Assembly: GCA_009741485.1 (NCBI GenBank)
Contig: CM019214.1
Coordinates: 9,208,543 to 9,272,542 of the forward strand
Origin: Malurus cyaneus samueli
Taxonomy: Eukaryota > Chordata > Aves > Passeriformes > Maluridae
Reading direction: 5' to 3'
DNA: 64,000 bases
Shown: piece after piece, positions 51,401 to 64,000 of the stretch
Layout: each line of letters starts with the position of its first letter
Numbering within the stretch: the first letter of the stretch is position 1
Made by a program: the position numbers and the translations under genes
Notes under the pieces: generated by a model
The model's database searches: none
The model's input: only the letters and a program-made list of their open reading frames with translations
What the model was told of the DNA's origin: nothing

Positions 51401-52697
51401 GATACAATCTAAGCCCTATTTTTCATGTGTGCACAGGGGAAAAGGCAAGGCAGGAGGAGGGCCTACATGTTCTTTTTTAGGAGCCAAATACTAATGTGCC
51501 CAGCAAAACAAAATTAACCCAAATACCATGATTATGCAGGAAAAATTCTGCCAGAGAATGTCATTTCACCAGCGACATCCTGCAGTTTTCCACCAGCGAG
51601 AGTTCGAGAGGTGGCTTAGTAACAGAGTACATCAGGGCAGGCATTTGACTGGAAGCATTAAATACCTCGGAAAGGTGAATGGCCAAGGTCTTCCCGATAA
51701 TTAAAATTCGTGCAGTCTTCATAGACCAAGGAAGGGACAGAACTATTGTTTAAACAGGTAATTAGAGCTGTGTTTTAAGCAAACGCGAGGCGGTAACGAG
51801 CTCCCTCAGACACGGAAAGCAGCTCCTGGTTCTGGCATTTGACTATTGTCCCCCAAGCTGCTGCCGGGGACGGGGGACGGCCACGGTGTTCCCAGCCCTG
51901 CTCCCTGGTGACTGCAGCTAGTTGGGAAAAAAGTCCTATTTGATTTCACATTTTTCACTCCCTGTCTCCTTACTTTTACATTCAGGTTCAAGAGAATTGG
52001 CTGAGCCACTTTTTTTTTTCTTTATTAGACGGCAGCCGAGAAAAAAAAAAAAAAAAATGGGACCCAGTCAAGCCCCGAGGGAAGGGAAGAAATAGCATGA
52101 GCCAGCGCTCCGTTCTCTCACACAGACACACACAGAGACTCTCCCCATCCACACAGGAACACAGGGCAGACATCTGGTGGAGCCGGTGCAGGGGCAGAAT
52201 CAGCCACCCCCACCCCACAACCCAACTCCACGAGACTACAAAGTCTCTTCACCGGCCAAATGCGGAGGAGTCCCACGAGATGTGCCATAATCTCTTTTCG
52301 AGCAGCCGAGGATGCACATTCTCCTGCCGGGGGGGTGGTCCGCACTGGAACTACATAGGGAGAGACCCAACACCCCCCTCCGTGCCAAAAATGGGGCCGG
52401 GAAGCCGTGCCCTCCTTCCTGGGAAGGATCAATCCCTGCCTCACCTCCCGCTCGCTGCTGGCTCCTCATCAGGTTTCCTCACTGGCTGGGAGGAATTACC
52501 GGCTGCTAATTAACCCCCTTGTACGCAAAACTGGAGAAAACAATCAGACCTGGGGGAAGGCAAGGAGGCGACTTTGCACCGTCAGCACAACCTTCCATGA
52601 AAAATAAATAAGGGCTGGACATCAGCGGCGAGGAAATGAGGATTCAAAGACGGCGCTCGGCTTTGCAGCCCACGGTATCTGGGATGCTCTGAATGGT

Positions 52698-52698
<1 letters not shown>
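48461..52698. other. Non-coding DNA with one weak reading frame
   Basis: No gene is firmly recognised. One minus-strand frame (49995-50291) has an unusually protein-like composition and is discussed as a finding. A short direct repeat TTAATCATGTCCA occurs twice near 50323-50350. A T10 run and an A17 run flank about 20 bases at 52010-52057, forming a potential hairpin. Confidence 0.5.

Positions 52699-52731
<33 letters not shown>
52699..52731 (+). repeat. 33-nt poly(A) tract
   Basis: Uninterrupted run of 33 A. It could be the tail of a retroposed sequence, but I see neither a recognisable transcript immediately upstream nor a target duplication, so I call it only as simple sequence. Confidence 0.95.
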
Positions 52732-52732
<1 letters not shown>

Positions 52733-53749
52733 CCTAAATCAAAAACACTTCAAGCTTCAAGCGGCTTCGGGATCAGCAAGGCAGGGGCACACTGCTCTGA
52801 CACAGAGCAGCGTGAGGAAAAAGCCCCTGGAAGGCAAAGAGCAGGTCACGTCTGGGAACAGTCCATAAATGTGTGCTGGCCACAGCCAGAGTCTTGCACC
52901 CCAGTTTGTCTGCAGCCCAAATTCTGAACGCTGCATACTCTTCCCCAGTTTTGTATGGGAAACCCATGCAGAATTTTTGCTCCAGAGGAGAAGGCTGATC
53001 CCAAGGAGTGTGGAAAGATCAGCCTGTTTTGAATCTGGCATCTCTCACCCCTTTGGGAGTAGAGCTGGGAGACCAAAGCACAACACGGCGAAGAGGGACA
53101 TCCTTGCCTCTTAAACAGGTCACCACACTCAGAGTCACCCATTTCACAGCCAAGGAGGGTTCTGGCCAGTTCCCTGAAGAAGATTTGCTTGCTTACATTT
53201 TTTCATAGATGTCAGGTTAGCATGATTATGACAATACCTGCAAGATGCAGAAATCTTTATTTTTTCCACTTGAAGTGTGGGAAAGGGGATGAGTGAGAGT
53301 GTCATTGCTGGTGCCCACACAGTGCTGCATGAGCTGTAAAGAAAATGTCTGTGTCTTGTGAGTCTTGGGATATCAGGAGGTTTTGTTGCAGCCCCAGTTC
53401 CCAGAGTTCTGATAATGTGAAACTTTCTACTCCTTGGGCTCTCCAGCCTTACTTCTTGATAGAAAGCTGTTAAAATGTTAATGATGGAGGGAAAGCCGGG
53501 GAGAATATTCATCTGCATGGTATTTTAAGAGCAATTAAGGTCACATTTACTGTCCCCCACGTCTGGAAGGGTTCAGCACTGCTCCCCAGCCAGGGCTGTC
53601 GTTCAGGGTGCTGGCAGGACCCATGGTATTAGAGCCCAAAGCGCTCCGGCTGCTCCCGCTACGAGAAGCAGGAGAGGATGCCAGGTTAGCCCAGCTCTGG
53701 AGGAAATTTTCCCTCCTGCCTTCCTGACTAAAACATCCCTTCAGGAGCT
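52732..53749. other. Non-coding DNA, no gene recognised
   Basis: Unique sequence with short overlapping frames only. Confidence 0.5.
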
Positions 53750-54060
53750 GTCTTGTAGCTGTCGGTGTGTCTGCAGCCGAGAATGTCTGCGGCTGTCGGG
53801 GGTCTCACCCCGAGCCCGGGGAGCCGCGGGCTGAGCCCGTGTGCGGAGCGGAGATGAGTTTCGTGCGGCCGGGCTGCATCGCTCGAGCATCTCGCAGCTC
53901 TGCCCCAGCATGGCCGGACAATCCCTGGGCTTTTCCCAGGAGAGGGACGAGCCTTGGCAGCGCAGAGCAAAACAGCTCCATCCCCTGACCTCCACCATGG
54001 CTTGACTTTTAAACAGCTCAGAGCAGAGCCGCTCCGGTGACTCATACCGCGAAACTGGGG
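53750..54060. promoter_or_regulatory. CpG-rich patch
   Basis: CpGs cluster between 53760 and 53960 (for example CCCGAGCCCGGGGAGCCGCG near 53809-53828). An ATGAGTTTCGTGCGGCC at about 53853 lies within, but its frame (about 45 codons to the stop) shows no family. A T-rich tract (54070-54117) bounds the patch on the right. Confidence 0.4.
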
Positions 54061-55075
54061 CTTTTGCTTCTTTTTTTTTTTCTTATTATTTTATTTATTT
54101 TTTTTTTTTTTTTTTTAAGTAGGAGCGCTGCTCCATCAGTCAATTACTTGAAGAGCCGCTCTAATTTGGCACCCAATTGTTTCCCCAGCTGCCGCTGCGT
54201 CTGATCTCCGCTGTGGGCGGCAGGCAGGCTGCTGCGCTAGGAAGGAGCCCAGGAGCCAAGGGAGGAGGAGGAGAAGGAGGAGGCAGCAGCAGCAGCATCA
54301 GCGCAGGAGGGCCACGCTGCCTGCCTGAACAGCCCCGCACCCGCAGAACAGCAGCGCGAAAAATGCAGGCATCAAAAATATCTCAGGGTCACAAGTGATT
54401 GCTGGATAATAAAAATTACTTTGGGAGGCGGCCGTGGGAGGGACAGATCCTGGCGGCAGGAGAACAGCCTGCCAAAGCTGGCCCGGCCACAGCGACTCGC
54501 TGCGAGCCACGGTCACAGCCGCCGCTGCTCAGTAATGAATGTGATGTGACATTTATGGCTTTTTCCACTGTGGATTTTAAATCGCTTCACAAAGGCTGCT
54601 TAATAGCACTGTCCTCTTCTCTCCCTATCTCTCCCCTCGTCCTATATAATATAAAAAATAAGTGGCTTGCCTCCCATCACGTGAGAATTCAGCGGCTGAG
54701 CCAGCAGCAGAGCACAAGTACCCGACCTACGCCTCTTGCCCTTTAGCCCCTACAAGCGCTCCTTTTTTTCCAAGAAATCCAAGAGTAGGATCTGTACTGC
54801 GCCAGCTGTGTTTTAGTCAGCGAGGATTTTTTTTTTTTTTTTTTTTGAGAAGGGGAAGCTTGCTCTCAGCGAGGAGCTTTGATTAAGACGGCACAGCCTC
54901 CCAGGCACTGCGAGTGTGACGGTGAGGGAAGAGGGTGCGGTGCTCCCCACTCCAGGATGGGGGTACCCAGGAGAAAGAAGAGATTTCGGTGTAGCTGCAG
55001 CCAAATCCGCGTCTCCGGGCTCTTTCACTCTTTCAGCACGAGCATTTCCACGTTCTGTGGCATGGGAGCACACGT

Positions 55076-55080
<5 letters not shown>
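54061..55080. other. Non-coding DNA with T tracts and GGA/CAG runs
   Basis: The interval contains a T-rich tract (54070-54117), a purine run followed by CAGCAGCAGCAGCATCAGC (about 54260-54302) and a 19-T run (54828-54846). It has scattered CpGs but no recognisable exon. Confidence 0.5.

Positions 55081-55108
<28 letters not shown>
55081..55108 (+). repeat. (CA)14 microsatellite
   Basis: Uninterrupted CA repeat, 28 bases. Confidence 0.95.
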
Positions 55109-55546
55109 TGCAATCGCCTACCTCAGCCTGCGCTGCTGCCATCGAGCCGCTCCTCCAGCTGTGCCTGCAGGCTCCCCGTGCATTCCCTGCCTGCACAGCC
55201 CCCCAGCTGGGCTCCTGCCCCTCTGTTTTACCCCCTGAAGCCTCTTCAAATGGAGACACAGCAGCAGCAGTTCCAAGGAAGTAGCACACTCATTTTGGAG
55301 AAAGCCCATCTGTGCTCTGTGCAGCACAAGAAGAGATCCTTGCGGGTGAAAAGGCTGCAACAGAAAGACAGAGGATGGATACAACATTCCTGCCCTTTTC
55401 TGGTTCAGTTCTTGGACTATGCAAGTTTTTTCGCATGTCCTAACTTCGTAAACTGACTCACAGTGCATGATGCTCTTTTACTTCGTTTTTTGAAAATTGG
55501 GATTATTCAAGGTACTCACATGTAAGTGTGCACTCACACCAGCACG
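55109..55546. other. Non-coding DNA between two CA repeats
   Basis: No gene or repeat family recognised. Confidence 0.5.
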
Positions 55547-55570
55547 CACACACACACACACACACACACA
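55547..55570 (+). repeat. (CA)12 microsatellite
   Basis: Uninterrupted CA repeat, 24 bases, about 440 bases from a second CA repeat in the same orientation. Confidence 0.95.
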
Positions 55571-58500
55571 TCTGCACTGGTGCTACTCAAAAGTCATTCC
55601 TGCAAGTCTGCTCCACCAGGCTGGGCCTTTCCTCTTTCCTCTTTCCTCTGCCAGGACCCTGGTGAAACAGCCGGCATCCCTCTGACAGCACACAAGGTAT
55701 CACAGCCCAGACACAGAGCTCTCCAGAGCTCCAGGTGAACTTTCTGCAGCCCTGGACCGGGGCCACTGCTTCTGCAGTGGACAGATCTGAGATCCAGGAC
55801 TCGCTTTGACGTGCTCACAGCAGCTCCCGCTTGGAGGCACTGGTGCTCACCATCAGCTGGCATCTCCCGAGGGCAGGTGGCTCCGTGCCAGAGGGGAGGG
55901 GACACAGACCCACACTGATGGGGCTGGGTCACTCTGCCAGGCCAGGCGAGCGAGTCGCAGCCAGATGGAGCCAGGAGGAAGCACTACCAAGTTGTTGGCC
56001 AACTTGGGATGCGATGTTGGCTTCACAGGAAGCTACTTGGCTGCCTCTCCCTGAATCAAGATTCAGTGATGCCAGGAGACAGGCACAGCGGGGAAACTGA
56101 AAGCAAAAAATGGCAGAGTGGATGGCAACTCGACATTAATTCATTTTTACCATATGTCTGACTATTCATTACACTTTACCATTCTGTTCTACAAGACTCC
56201 TGGGGGTCTTCCATGCCATTTTATGGCTAGCGGGGTTCCTCTCTGCTTGCGGCGCAGCGTTACCACGCGTGCCCTGGCTGATGGCCCACAAGGTCCTGCG
56301 GTGGGAGCAGCCCCATCCCGTGCACAGGCAGCCCCTGGCATCGACGTGCTCCGGCACTCACAGCCACCCCCAGCACACCACGGACCTGCCAGGTCACCTG
56401 GCACAGGGGACTGTCCCCCAGGAGCACGCACGGGCAGGTGACACCTGCTACAAACACGCTCTGGCACCTGCCGAGAGACCCGCGCCGGGAAGCGACGGGG
56501 TTTTTTTTATGGATTTGCAAATTATTCTGTATTTCTCTGCGGTCTCCCTCCGGAGTGCGCTCCTGGCACGGCACCAAGCCCCGGCTCCAGCAGAAGCGTG
56601 ACTGATCCTGGCAGGCAGCGGCCCGGGAGGGGGAGCATCGCCCGGGCTGGGGAGCCAACACCGCGGCTCTGTGTGCGCTCTGCCTGCAGCGGCAGCAGCA
56701 GCTGCTTCTCCTCCTAGGTGGCAAGGTGGAATTAGCAGCCCCTTGCCCAGAGCCAGCTGTCCAACCCCCGTACACCGCCGTGGCCTCTCACCCCGGCTCC
56801 TGTCACACACATGAGGAGCAGCAGTGAGCTGCCTGCGCTCTGCCTGCTGTGCCTCCCGGGATGAGTTCCTGTCCGAAGAACATGCAAACCCCAGCCTCCT
56901 TCAGCCTGCCGGACCCTGGGCCAGCTCCTCACGAATCAGCCTCTCTGAGGGACTTCAAGGGGCACCAGAGGGCATTCTGCACAGGGAGGTGCAGGGGCCT
57001 CTCTGCATGTGGGTAAGAAAGGCACAACAGCAGGTAGCATTTTATTGTTATACTTTATTAACAACATAAAATAAGAGGAATGTAAAGCAATTCTAATGTC
57101 CTTCCAGATGCTGGAACCCCATTTAGGAGCTGCATTAGATGGCCTCCAGATGAATAGCCACAGCACAGAGCACAGGTATCATCACTGAGGGATCGAGCCT
57201 CCCTCCTGTACCATGGTGCTTTTAATCTCCTGTGACAAACAAAATCATATATCTTTTTCTGACAGGTGGGGAGGCTTTCTCCTTAAGGATGTCCCCCAGA
57301 GCAGAGCACAACACCAACAGCGTGAGGCATGTCAGCACATTCCCTCACATTGCTGTGTGCCTGGGTCTGCAGCCTGCCCAGTGCAGGCCCCTGGAGTGCA
57401 GACATGGCTTGCCCAGTGTCACTAATAAATGTCTTCCACAAGGCTCCCAACAGGGAGAAAACCCTTATTTTTCTTTCTGTCAGACATGTCCTTTTTCTCT
57501 TAAGTTTTTGTGCTTGCTAGTGACCACAGACTGAAGTCCAATCAATGGAACTGCTGTCACTGCTTCCCCCAAGGGGACATGCAATTAAAACCATCAGTGT
57601 CACTCTGCCTAAAACACGGGGGCAAACTTTGCCTTCACAAACAGTTTTATTCCATCCCTTAAATCAGAGCATCAAAATAGTGTTACAAGAGGGCTTCAGG
57701 TCCCACATGTAGTACATGTGATCAAAATTCACTTCCACATGCTGTTTTTCTTTTAAGGGGTGCCAGGTTATTGTACTTGCAGAGGTCAGGCACGGGCACA
57801 GCGAGCACAGGTAACACATTTCCTGGAGCACCTTGGGGATACTCAGATTGTACCTGATGTGGATGATCATTCACTGATAACTTTATCAAGGCAATCAAGA
57901 TTTCCTGCCTCTGCTTCCTTTCACTTCAGCGACAAAATGCAGCTCCTCACAGTCTGACATTCCTCAAACTTGGAGAGGAGCACCCAAGCAGCTGTGTGGG
58001 AAGAAGTCCCAGAGCCTGCATGGGGATATCCAGCTCCCAGTTGTATGACTGTAAGATGTTCAAAGCCCGAAACACACCTGCTCAAGTGAAAAACTGATGC
58101 TTTGGGGGTTTGTCCATCCCTAAGGCCACTTAGTAACCCTCTCCTGGAAAACTTCTCATCTCCTGCTTCCACTCAGAAGAAGTATCTGCAATCCTTCATG
58201 GCCAGTTTTCCAGATAGTCAGTGTTTTGCTGCAGATTGCTTTTATTTGAGACCCGCATTCTGTCCCAAACTAGGAAGTGGGGCAGAATGGGAGGGAGAGA
58301 AGTATTTAAATGCAGAATTGATGTAATGACCTCACAGACATACTTCTGTGGCATTAGGACAATCTCCAAAAAGAGGGGGAAAGGCTGCAGATATTCCCCT
58401 TAGTTTAACAGTGCAGACACTCCCTTTAGTTTACCTGGGAACCTAAAGGCAGATTTCCCCTCATCCTGTGTTTGATTTTTGCTATATTGCCTCCACGTAG

Positions 58501-61500
58501 GAGCAGCTCTTTCAGCTGCAGGGAAAGAAGTGTCCCTGTTGAATGTTTTCTGCATTCACATCCCATGCAGCTCTTTGTGGCTCCCGCCAGCAGGAACCCT
58601 TCCAGCGGTGCAAACCGGCGATGTTTCCTATGGAGCCGGGAAATCACCGCAGCGGTTTGCGAGGTGTGAGGCTGCCCACAGCCGGGCACAGCTCACCCTT
58701 CCTGCCAGGATGGGAATGGGAGCTGCTGACAACACCCAGCCAGGTCACAAAGTGTTCACCAGCAGCCAGCAACCATGGCACGTTTATTTAATTTAATTTA
58801 ATGAATGAGTTTCACCAAGAGGCACTGTGAAAATTCCACGTCTAAATCAGTGTTTGCGTTCAGATTGGCATGTTTCCTAAGGAACCTGAAATCATTTGTG
58901 TTGCTTCATTGGTGGCCTGCTATAGCTAATTAACAACATGAATTAGCATGGAACAGTCCCAAATTCAGTTTTGGGAAAGGCACCCCATTTTTATCTGAGA
59001 TTAGAAGATATCAAATCACATACACAGTGTAATGTGTATGACATGTCTTATATATATGATCGTGTGATGCACAAAAACCACACACAAACCTAAACAAAGA
59101 TAAGACTTGCCTCTTAAAGATTAATCCTCTTTAAATCATTGTTCCAACTACTTGAGAAACAAACATGCATTCAGTGACCTTGCAGAGCATGTGTTTCCTT
59201 GGCTGATGTGACACAGAAAGCTCCTAAAAAACATGATGACTGAATTCTTACCAGAGAGAACATCTGTGTACCTCTCTCGGGTTAGAGAAGTACACAGGTG
59301 AACCCAAACAGGCCCCAAAAACATAGGAAAGGATTACATCACCTTCTTCTTCCAACATAGTGGTGATAATACTAATTAATAAATATCTGAGTAAGACTTT
59401 CATGAAAGATCTGCTCGCAAGGATGACTCCTGCTCCTGGAGGAGCTGCTGGGGCACAGCCCTGAAGTCAGCCCGTGCAGCAAGAGGGAGACCTGCAGTGT
59501 CTGCAGGAGATGTTGCCAGTGGGAAGCTGAGCACCTAAGGGAGAGCCAGGAGAGCGATGTCAGTGACCGGTGTGACACAGAGCTGGGACGGCTCTGTGTT
59601 AAAAGCGTCTGTCAGCTCCTTGGAAACGACCGAGAACTGAAAGCATCAAAGAAATAAAGCTGTTGCCAGCTGGAGGAACAATAGGCGAGCCGGAGCTATC
59701 TTTAGCTCACGGGATTAAATTCAAATTGCAAATGCAAAGGCCTGGAAGAAAAGGCCTTCCCGCACTGGTGAGCGCCAGCGCAAGTGCACAGCACAGCCCG
59801 GCGCTGACGAGCATCCGCAGCCCCTTTGTCATCCCTGTCATCACCTCACCCGAAGGAAGGGCAAAAGGAGAGCCAAAGAGGAGGGCGAGTCTGTCCCTGC
59901 TTGACTGCAGCTCTCCCAAAAAGCAGATTTTTCCCTGGGAGGCATGTTCCTGGGAGGGTGCCATGCCTTTGCGGCCGCCCGGCAAACTTGAGCATCAGCC
60001 GCCATCCAGCTGCAGCCGCACAGATCTCAGCACAAGCCAATTTTTCCTGCTTCTCATTCATGGAAGGTAGAGCAGGCAGCAGCTGGATGTACGAGCAGTC
60101 AGCACTGCCTTCTGCAAAATCAAGGGACTTGTAGTGGCTCCAGGATGGCAGCACGGGGCCCAGTCCACCAGCAATTCAGATGAGAGACGGTAAAAATTGT
60201 CCTGGTGTTCCACTTTCCTCTGACACCTTCCCTCCCTGTGGTAACTTGTGCCTCCCCATCCTACAGGCAGTGGCTCGGAATCCTTGGCCCCCCCAATAGC
60301 TCCTAAGAGTCCCCCACATCACAGCAGAGGAAAGCCAGTCCTCAGCAGCAGTTTTCAGGCTCTGCCCCTTCACCAGAAAACCTGTACAGACTGAAAAGTA
60401 AATAACAACCCAGCTCTGTGGCAACCAGGACATAGAGGAGGACTGTTGGGAGAACATCCTTGCTGCTGCCCCCTGAAAGGGAGTGATGATGTGCAAATCT
60501 AAGCCAGATTTGGCCGGTTTAGGATGCATTAAGGAACGCAGTGTCTTGCCTGGAAGACCTTAGGATGTCTTAAAGCATTGTCTTGCGTTAGTCAAGGGCT
60601 GACAGCTTACTCAGGTCTGACAGCACACACCAGGCTGGCTGGCCACAGGGCACATCTGCACCGTGCCCTGCAGACAGCTGAGCCCGCTCTCAGCAGCTCC
60701 CACCGCTGCCAGCTCGGCTGATAACCCTGCCCTGGAGCCCAGGACACGATCCCAGCAGAGCCCCGCCACCGCTACCTGACTCGATTCATTCACAGCATCC
60801 CCAGGGGCTGCAGAGGGCTGGGCAAGGCTCAATCTGCAGCTCTGAGGGCAGCACAGCCGGCCCCTGCTCGCAGAGACACTCACACTCAACTAATCGACCT
60901 GCGGGAGCATCGTGGCCCCAAATAAAGCGACTTTGACTCTGACTCCCGCTACACCAAATTGGAACAACGCCAAGCTGTGAGTTAGGGATTGCAGGCACAC
61001 CAGAGAGAGCAGGGGAGGCTGTTGACTGATAACTTGCTTAATGAATTGCAGGCTTCTGAGCTGCTCTGTTCAGCTAGGGAAATCCAACAAGCACCTCACA
61101 CACGAGCGCTAGGAAATTGGTTTAATAGTTTCAGTGCCGTAATGAAACACCACTGGGGAGCAGAGGTCCCAGCTCTCACCTGCATGTGCAGTTTTCATGT
61201 TGTAAAAAAGGAACTTCCTTCTGACTCCACCGAGTGTTTCGAGGTGTTGTTACACAGTCACAACGTCGACTTTTAATGACACTGCAAATGACAGGAGCAG
61301 AAGATCAAGCGTGTACCCGTCCAGCGATGGCTTTCTGCAAAACCTGCCAGCAGTGCGGAGATTTTTAACTCGGTGCTGCAGTCATCTGCGTTTTTATGTT
61401 TGTTATTTTGTTTTTAAGCAGCCGCTTAGTGGTATCTGGAGGGCATTTGCTACTCTTAATACTCAGCGTGAAAGGAAGGGCTTGAACGAGTGGCTGAGCT

Positions 61501-63574
61501 GTTTTAGGAGAAGGAGGGAAAAAAAGAACGAATTGCTGTTGGCTGCTGCGGCACTGGAGCTGGGGGAGAAAGCAGTGAAATCTGCACCTTCAGGCCGGCC
61601 CTGCTGGCCGAGGGAGGGCAGGGATGCAGGGAAAGCCTCCCTAAGCCAGGCAAGCTGCAGTTGTGACACAGCCTGGACCGCCAAGGCAGAGGCACCGGCA
61701 CGCAGGGGGTTACAGCCAAGTTATAACTTCAGCTGTTAAAATTCATGAGGTGTAAAATACAAATTGCACGTGGTGGATGAGCTGCCTTTAAAGTTTATAT
61801 ATTACTGTGCCCAGCCCCGCTCCAGTTCAAACCTCTGTTGGCAGGAGCTAATTAGAGCTCACCAAAGTGGGAAGTGCAGCCCTGGTGGGGCGCACAGGTT
61901 GGGCAGGGGGGTCAGCCTGGGCCTGCCCAGACTCTGTTTATGGGTGTTTGGCTACAGGAAGCTGGGAGAAACTCATGACTGGCACATGCATGAACAGTCA
62001 CAGATCAGATTTAATCCTTTATTCTCATTTTTTCATCTTTTCAAACTTCTCAGTTTGAAAGACATGAAGCTATGCCTTTGATGTTGTTGGGTTTGTTTTT
62101 TTTTTTGTTTGATTATTGCCACAGCTCAATTTGTGTGATTTTCCTATTAGAAAAAAAAAATTAAATAGTTTCTACAGCACTAAAGCTTTTGCATGGTTAG
62201 TGGTTTTTTTACAACAAACTTCAATCTCATTTTTAAGTGCTCCATATACAACTTCACAGACATAGACCTTCCAGAACCAAGCTTTTTTGCATTCTTGCTT
62301 ATACTGTTCCCTTGTCCTCGGTACCACTATTTGCACCATCCGAAGCAGAGGGGGAGTAAGTGAAAAAGGGGCAGGTAGAGACAAGCATTTGGGAGTACCA
62401 AACCTGTTTAAGACTTTCTCCATGTCCTGGGTGACCCTTTATATTTTCACCCAGAATTCAGTCCCTCAGGGACTTTTACTCACTTAATTCCTTCCCCACC
62501 CAAGAAAGACTTAGGGATCAGAGATTCAATAGGAAAAAAAATATGTAAATATCCAGAGCATTGAGAACGAGCACCAGCTTATTCATAGCTGACTGAATTG
62601 AACACAAACAATGATTGAGAATAGGATGGGCTGGTAGAGGAAATTTAAATATTTATCCTAAATGCTCTTTCCTTGCATTTTCTGAAATAAATTACTCCCA
62701 GCAATTGCAGGCAGAGATTGCTGATTAATTCCAGCAAAAGCAGAGAGACGGGGAAAATTACTGTACATCATCTATTTCTGAGTTTCAGACGGTCTTTTCA
62801 TATTTCTTTGTAGTCTTTGTGATTGGGCTTTTTGACTCCGGGGTGATTTGTGGGCGTTTTGAAGAGGAGTTCGCTGCTCACGTCATATGTATAGATACAG
62901 GTCGTGAAGCACCGTCACAAATAAGAGAAGGAAACGCTTTCTGTACAGCGGGGTGGAAAAACGGGCTGTACCCTGGCCAGAAGATAGCAGGGTGAGCAGC
63001 ACAGCTGTTCTGAAGATGCTCTGCTGAGAAGAACCCATGCTGGGGCCACTTGCATCCCACCCCAATCCCTCTCAAACACTGGCAAAAGCAGCGAGCACCG
63101 AGAGGAGAAGCTGAAACCAGGATGCTGTTACAGCTGGTCGAGCCTCGGCTGACAGAAATGCCCCGGGGCTACTGGCAATCGGACATAAATTAAAGCAGTG
63201 GTAAAGCTGCTTTAGTTTATACTCGGGCATCAGGCCAGCCCCAGCTGCCTCCACGGCAGAGGAAGGTCTTAAAGCTGCCTGTCCTTCCTCGCACGCCTGG
63301 CCCGGAGTCTCAGGCAGACTGTGAAGCAAAGGGGCCTCATTGTCCCGTGTGTTACTTCTCCTTCAGTCAAAACAGGTCCACTGTATCAGAGCAGCAAAGC
63401 CCAGACTGCTTTGTGCCGATATCTCAGTGGCTTCAGGGAGGCTGCAGGAGATACCCTGATCTGAGGAATATCCCAAGGAAGGCGTTGTGATTCGCTTTGT
63501 GTGAATTCAGGGAGGGAAAATGTCCACACAGCTGTGAAAAAAAAAGTTATTTGTACTTTTTTTTCTGGCTCCGG
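55571..63574. other. Non-coding DNA, no gene recognised
   Basis: Includes AT-rich stretches at about 58780-59400 and 62500-62720, with a small perfect inverted repeat CATACACA/TGTGTATG near 59020-59041, and T tracts near 62097-62106. Reading frames up to about 171 codons (56260-56775, minus) overlap others and lack domains. Confidence 0.55.
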
Positions 63575-63870
63575 GAGTCAGAGCGGAGCTTTGTACCGCC
63601 CCTGAAACTCCACGAGCAGCTGCACCGCAACGCACTTAATGAAAGACTGAAACGGCTTTAAAAATGCTGCCGTGCAGGATAATCCCGTTGAGAAGCAGGG
63701 AAAGCCTGAGCTGGGGTTTCATTTGGCTGCTCCCTCGGTGTCCTGTGCCTGCTCCCTCGGTCACTGTCCCGGTCGCACATCAGCGGAGCGGTGAGCGGAG
63801 CTGAGCAGAGAGCGGCGGCACTGCCAGCATCGCCCCCGGTGCCGCCCTGTGCCGGCCCTGCTCCCCCTGC
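63575..63870. promoter_or_regulatory. CpG-rich patch near the window end
   Basis: CpGs are enriched at 63590-63870 (for example GCGGAGCGGTGAGCGGAGC near 63783-63801 and CGGCGGCACTGCCAGC nearby). An ATG in good Kozak context lies about 80 bases downstream. Together they could mark the 5' end of a gene that continues beyond the window, but the evidence is thin. Confidence 0.35.
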
Positions 63871-63952
63871 CAGGGGATTTTCTCATGTGCCAGCTCCAGG
63901 AGAGAGCTGAACCACCTCTATATGACCTGCAGCAGGACCTCTGAGTGCCACC

Positions 63953-64000
63953 ATGACAGCCATGAACAGCTTTGGCTTTGAAAGCAGCAAAAGGGCAGGG
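63953..64000 (+). CDS. Possible start of an open frame running off the window
   Basis: GCCACCATGA gives an ideal Kozak context. The frame stays open for 16 codons to the window edge (MTAMNSFGFESSKRAG), with a second ATG three codons in. It follows a CpG-rich patch. Sixteen codons are far too few to identify a protein, and chance ATGs in good context are common, so this is only a pointer for whoever has the adjacent sequence. Confidence 0.12.
   Translation, partial: MTAMNSFGFESSKRAG

Noticed and set aside
52010..52057. T10 and A17 runs flanking about 20 bases, a potential hairpin
   Set aside because: Homopolymer pairing only; the stem has no sequence complexity and does not resemble a microRNA precursor or transposon terminus.
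53853..53990. ATG-initiated short frame in the CpG-rich patch
   Set aside because: About 45 codons, no family resemblance, Kozak context not compelling and no supported donor site.
59020..59041. Perfect 8-bp inverted repeat CATACACA/TGTGTATG
   Set aside because: Too short and AT/GT-rich to distinguish from chance in 64 kb; no element is bounded by it.

Overview
This window is vertebrate nuclear DNA, almost certainly from a bird and probably a passerine. The evidence is two CR1 LINE 3' ends, two intact solo LTRs of endogenous retroviruses, an older LTR remnant of avian ERVL type, a C2H2 zinc-finger last exon of the type that is expanded in songbirds, and a relic of an avian-type MHC class II beta exon 2. 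Reading frames elsewhere are short, carry no recognisable domains and look like chance. I found no intact protein-coding gene, no RNA gene and nothing prokaryotic (no operons, CRISPR or origins). Most of the window reads as intergenic or intronic sequence with scattered CpG-rich patches that could be promoters or enhancers of unseen neighbours.

Layout. 1-5.3 kb: unique non-coding DNA. 5.3-6.15 kb: CR1 3' end, a MIR-like fragment and an old LTR remnant with a 66-bp internal duplication. 6.2-18.5 kb: unique non-coding, including an AT-rich block (about 14-15.1 kb) and a quadruplex-prone G-rich block (16.6 kb). 18.5 kb: minus-strand CR1 fragment. 19.6-20.16 kb: complete 545-bp solo LTR with target duplication ATCAG. 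25.6-26.0 kb: CpG island. 26.6-26.8 kb: 9-bp minisatellite. 27.6 kb: MIR-like fragment. 38.1-64 kb: unique non-coding DNA with CpG-rich patches at about 40.2-40.8, 41.8-42.6, 48.1-48.5, 53.75-54.06 and 63.6-63.9 kb, plus microsatellites.

The most notable block is 30.48-38.12 kb. A unit of about 2.8 kb occurs twice in direct orientation. Copy 1 carries two extra segments that copy 2 lacks. The first is a 624-bp solo LTR (30591-31214) flanked by GAAGG, with the matching empty site visible in copy 2. The second is a cassette of about 1.46 kb (about 33742-35205) holding a broken MHC class II beta exon 2 (+) and a frameshifted C2H2 zinc-finger last exon (-). The copies differ mainly by one- to three-base indels, with few substitutions, and the zinc-finger frame breaks are all single-base slips. 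The block may therefore be a recent real duplication, or two haplotypes placed in tandem by the assembler with a poorly polished join. Read mapping would decide.
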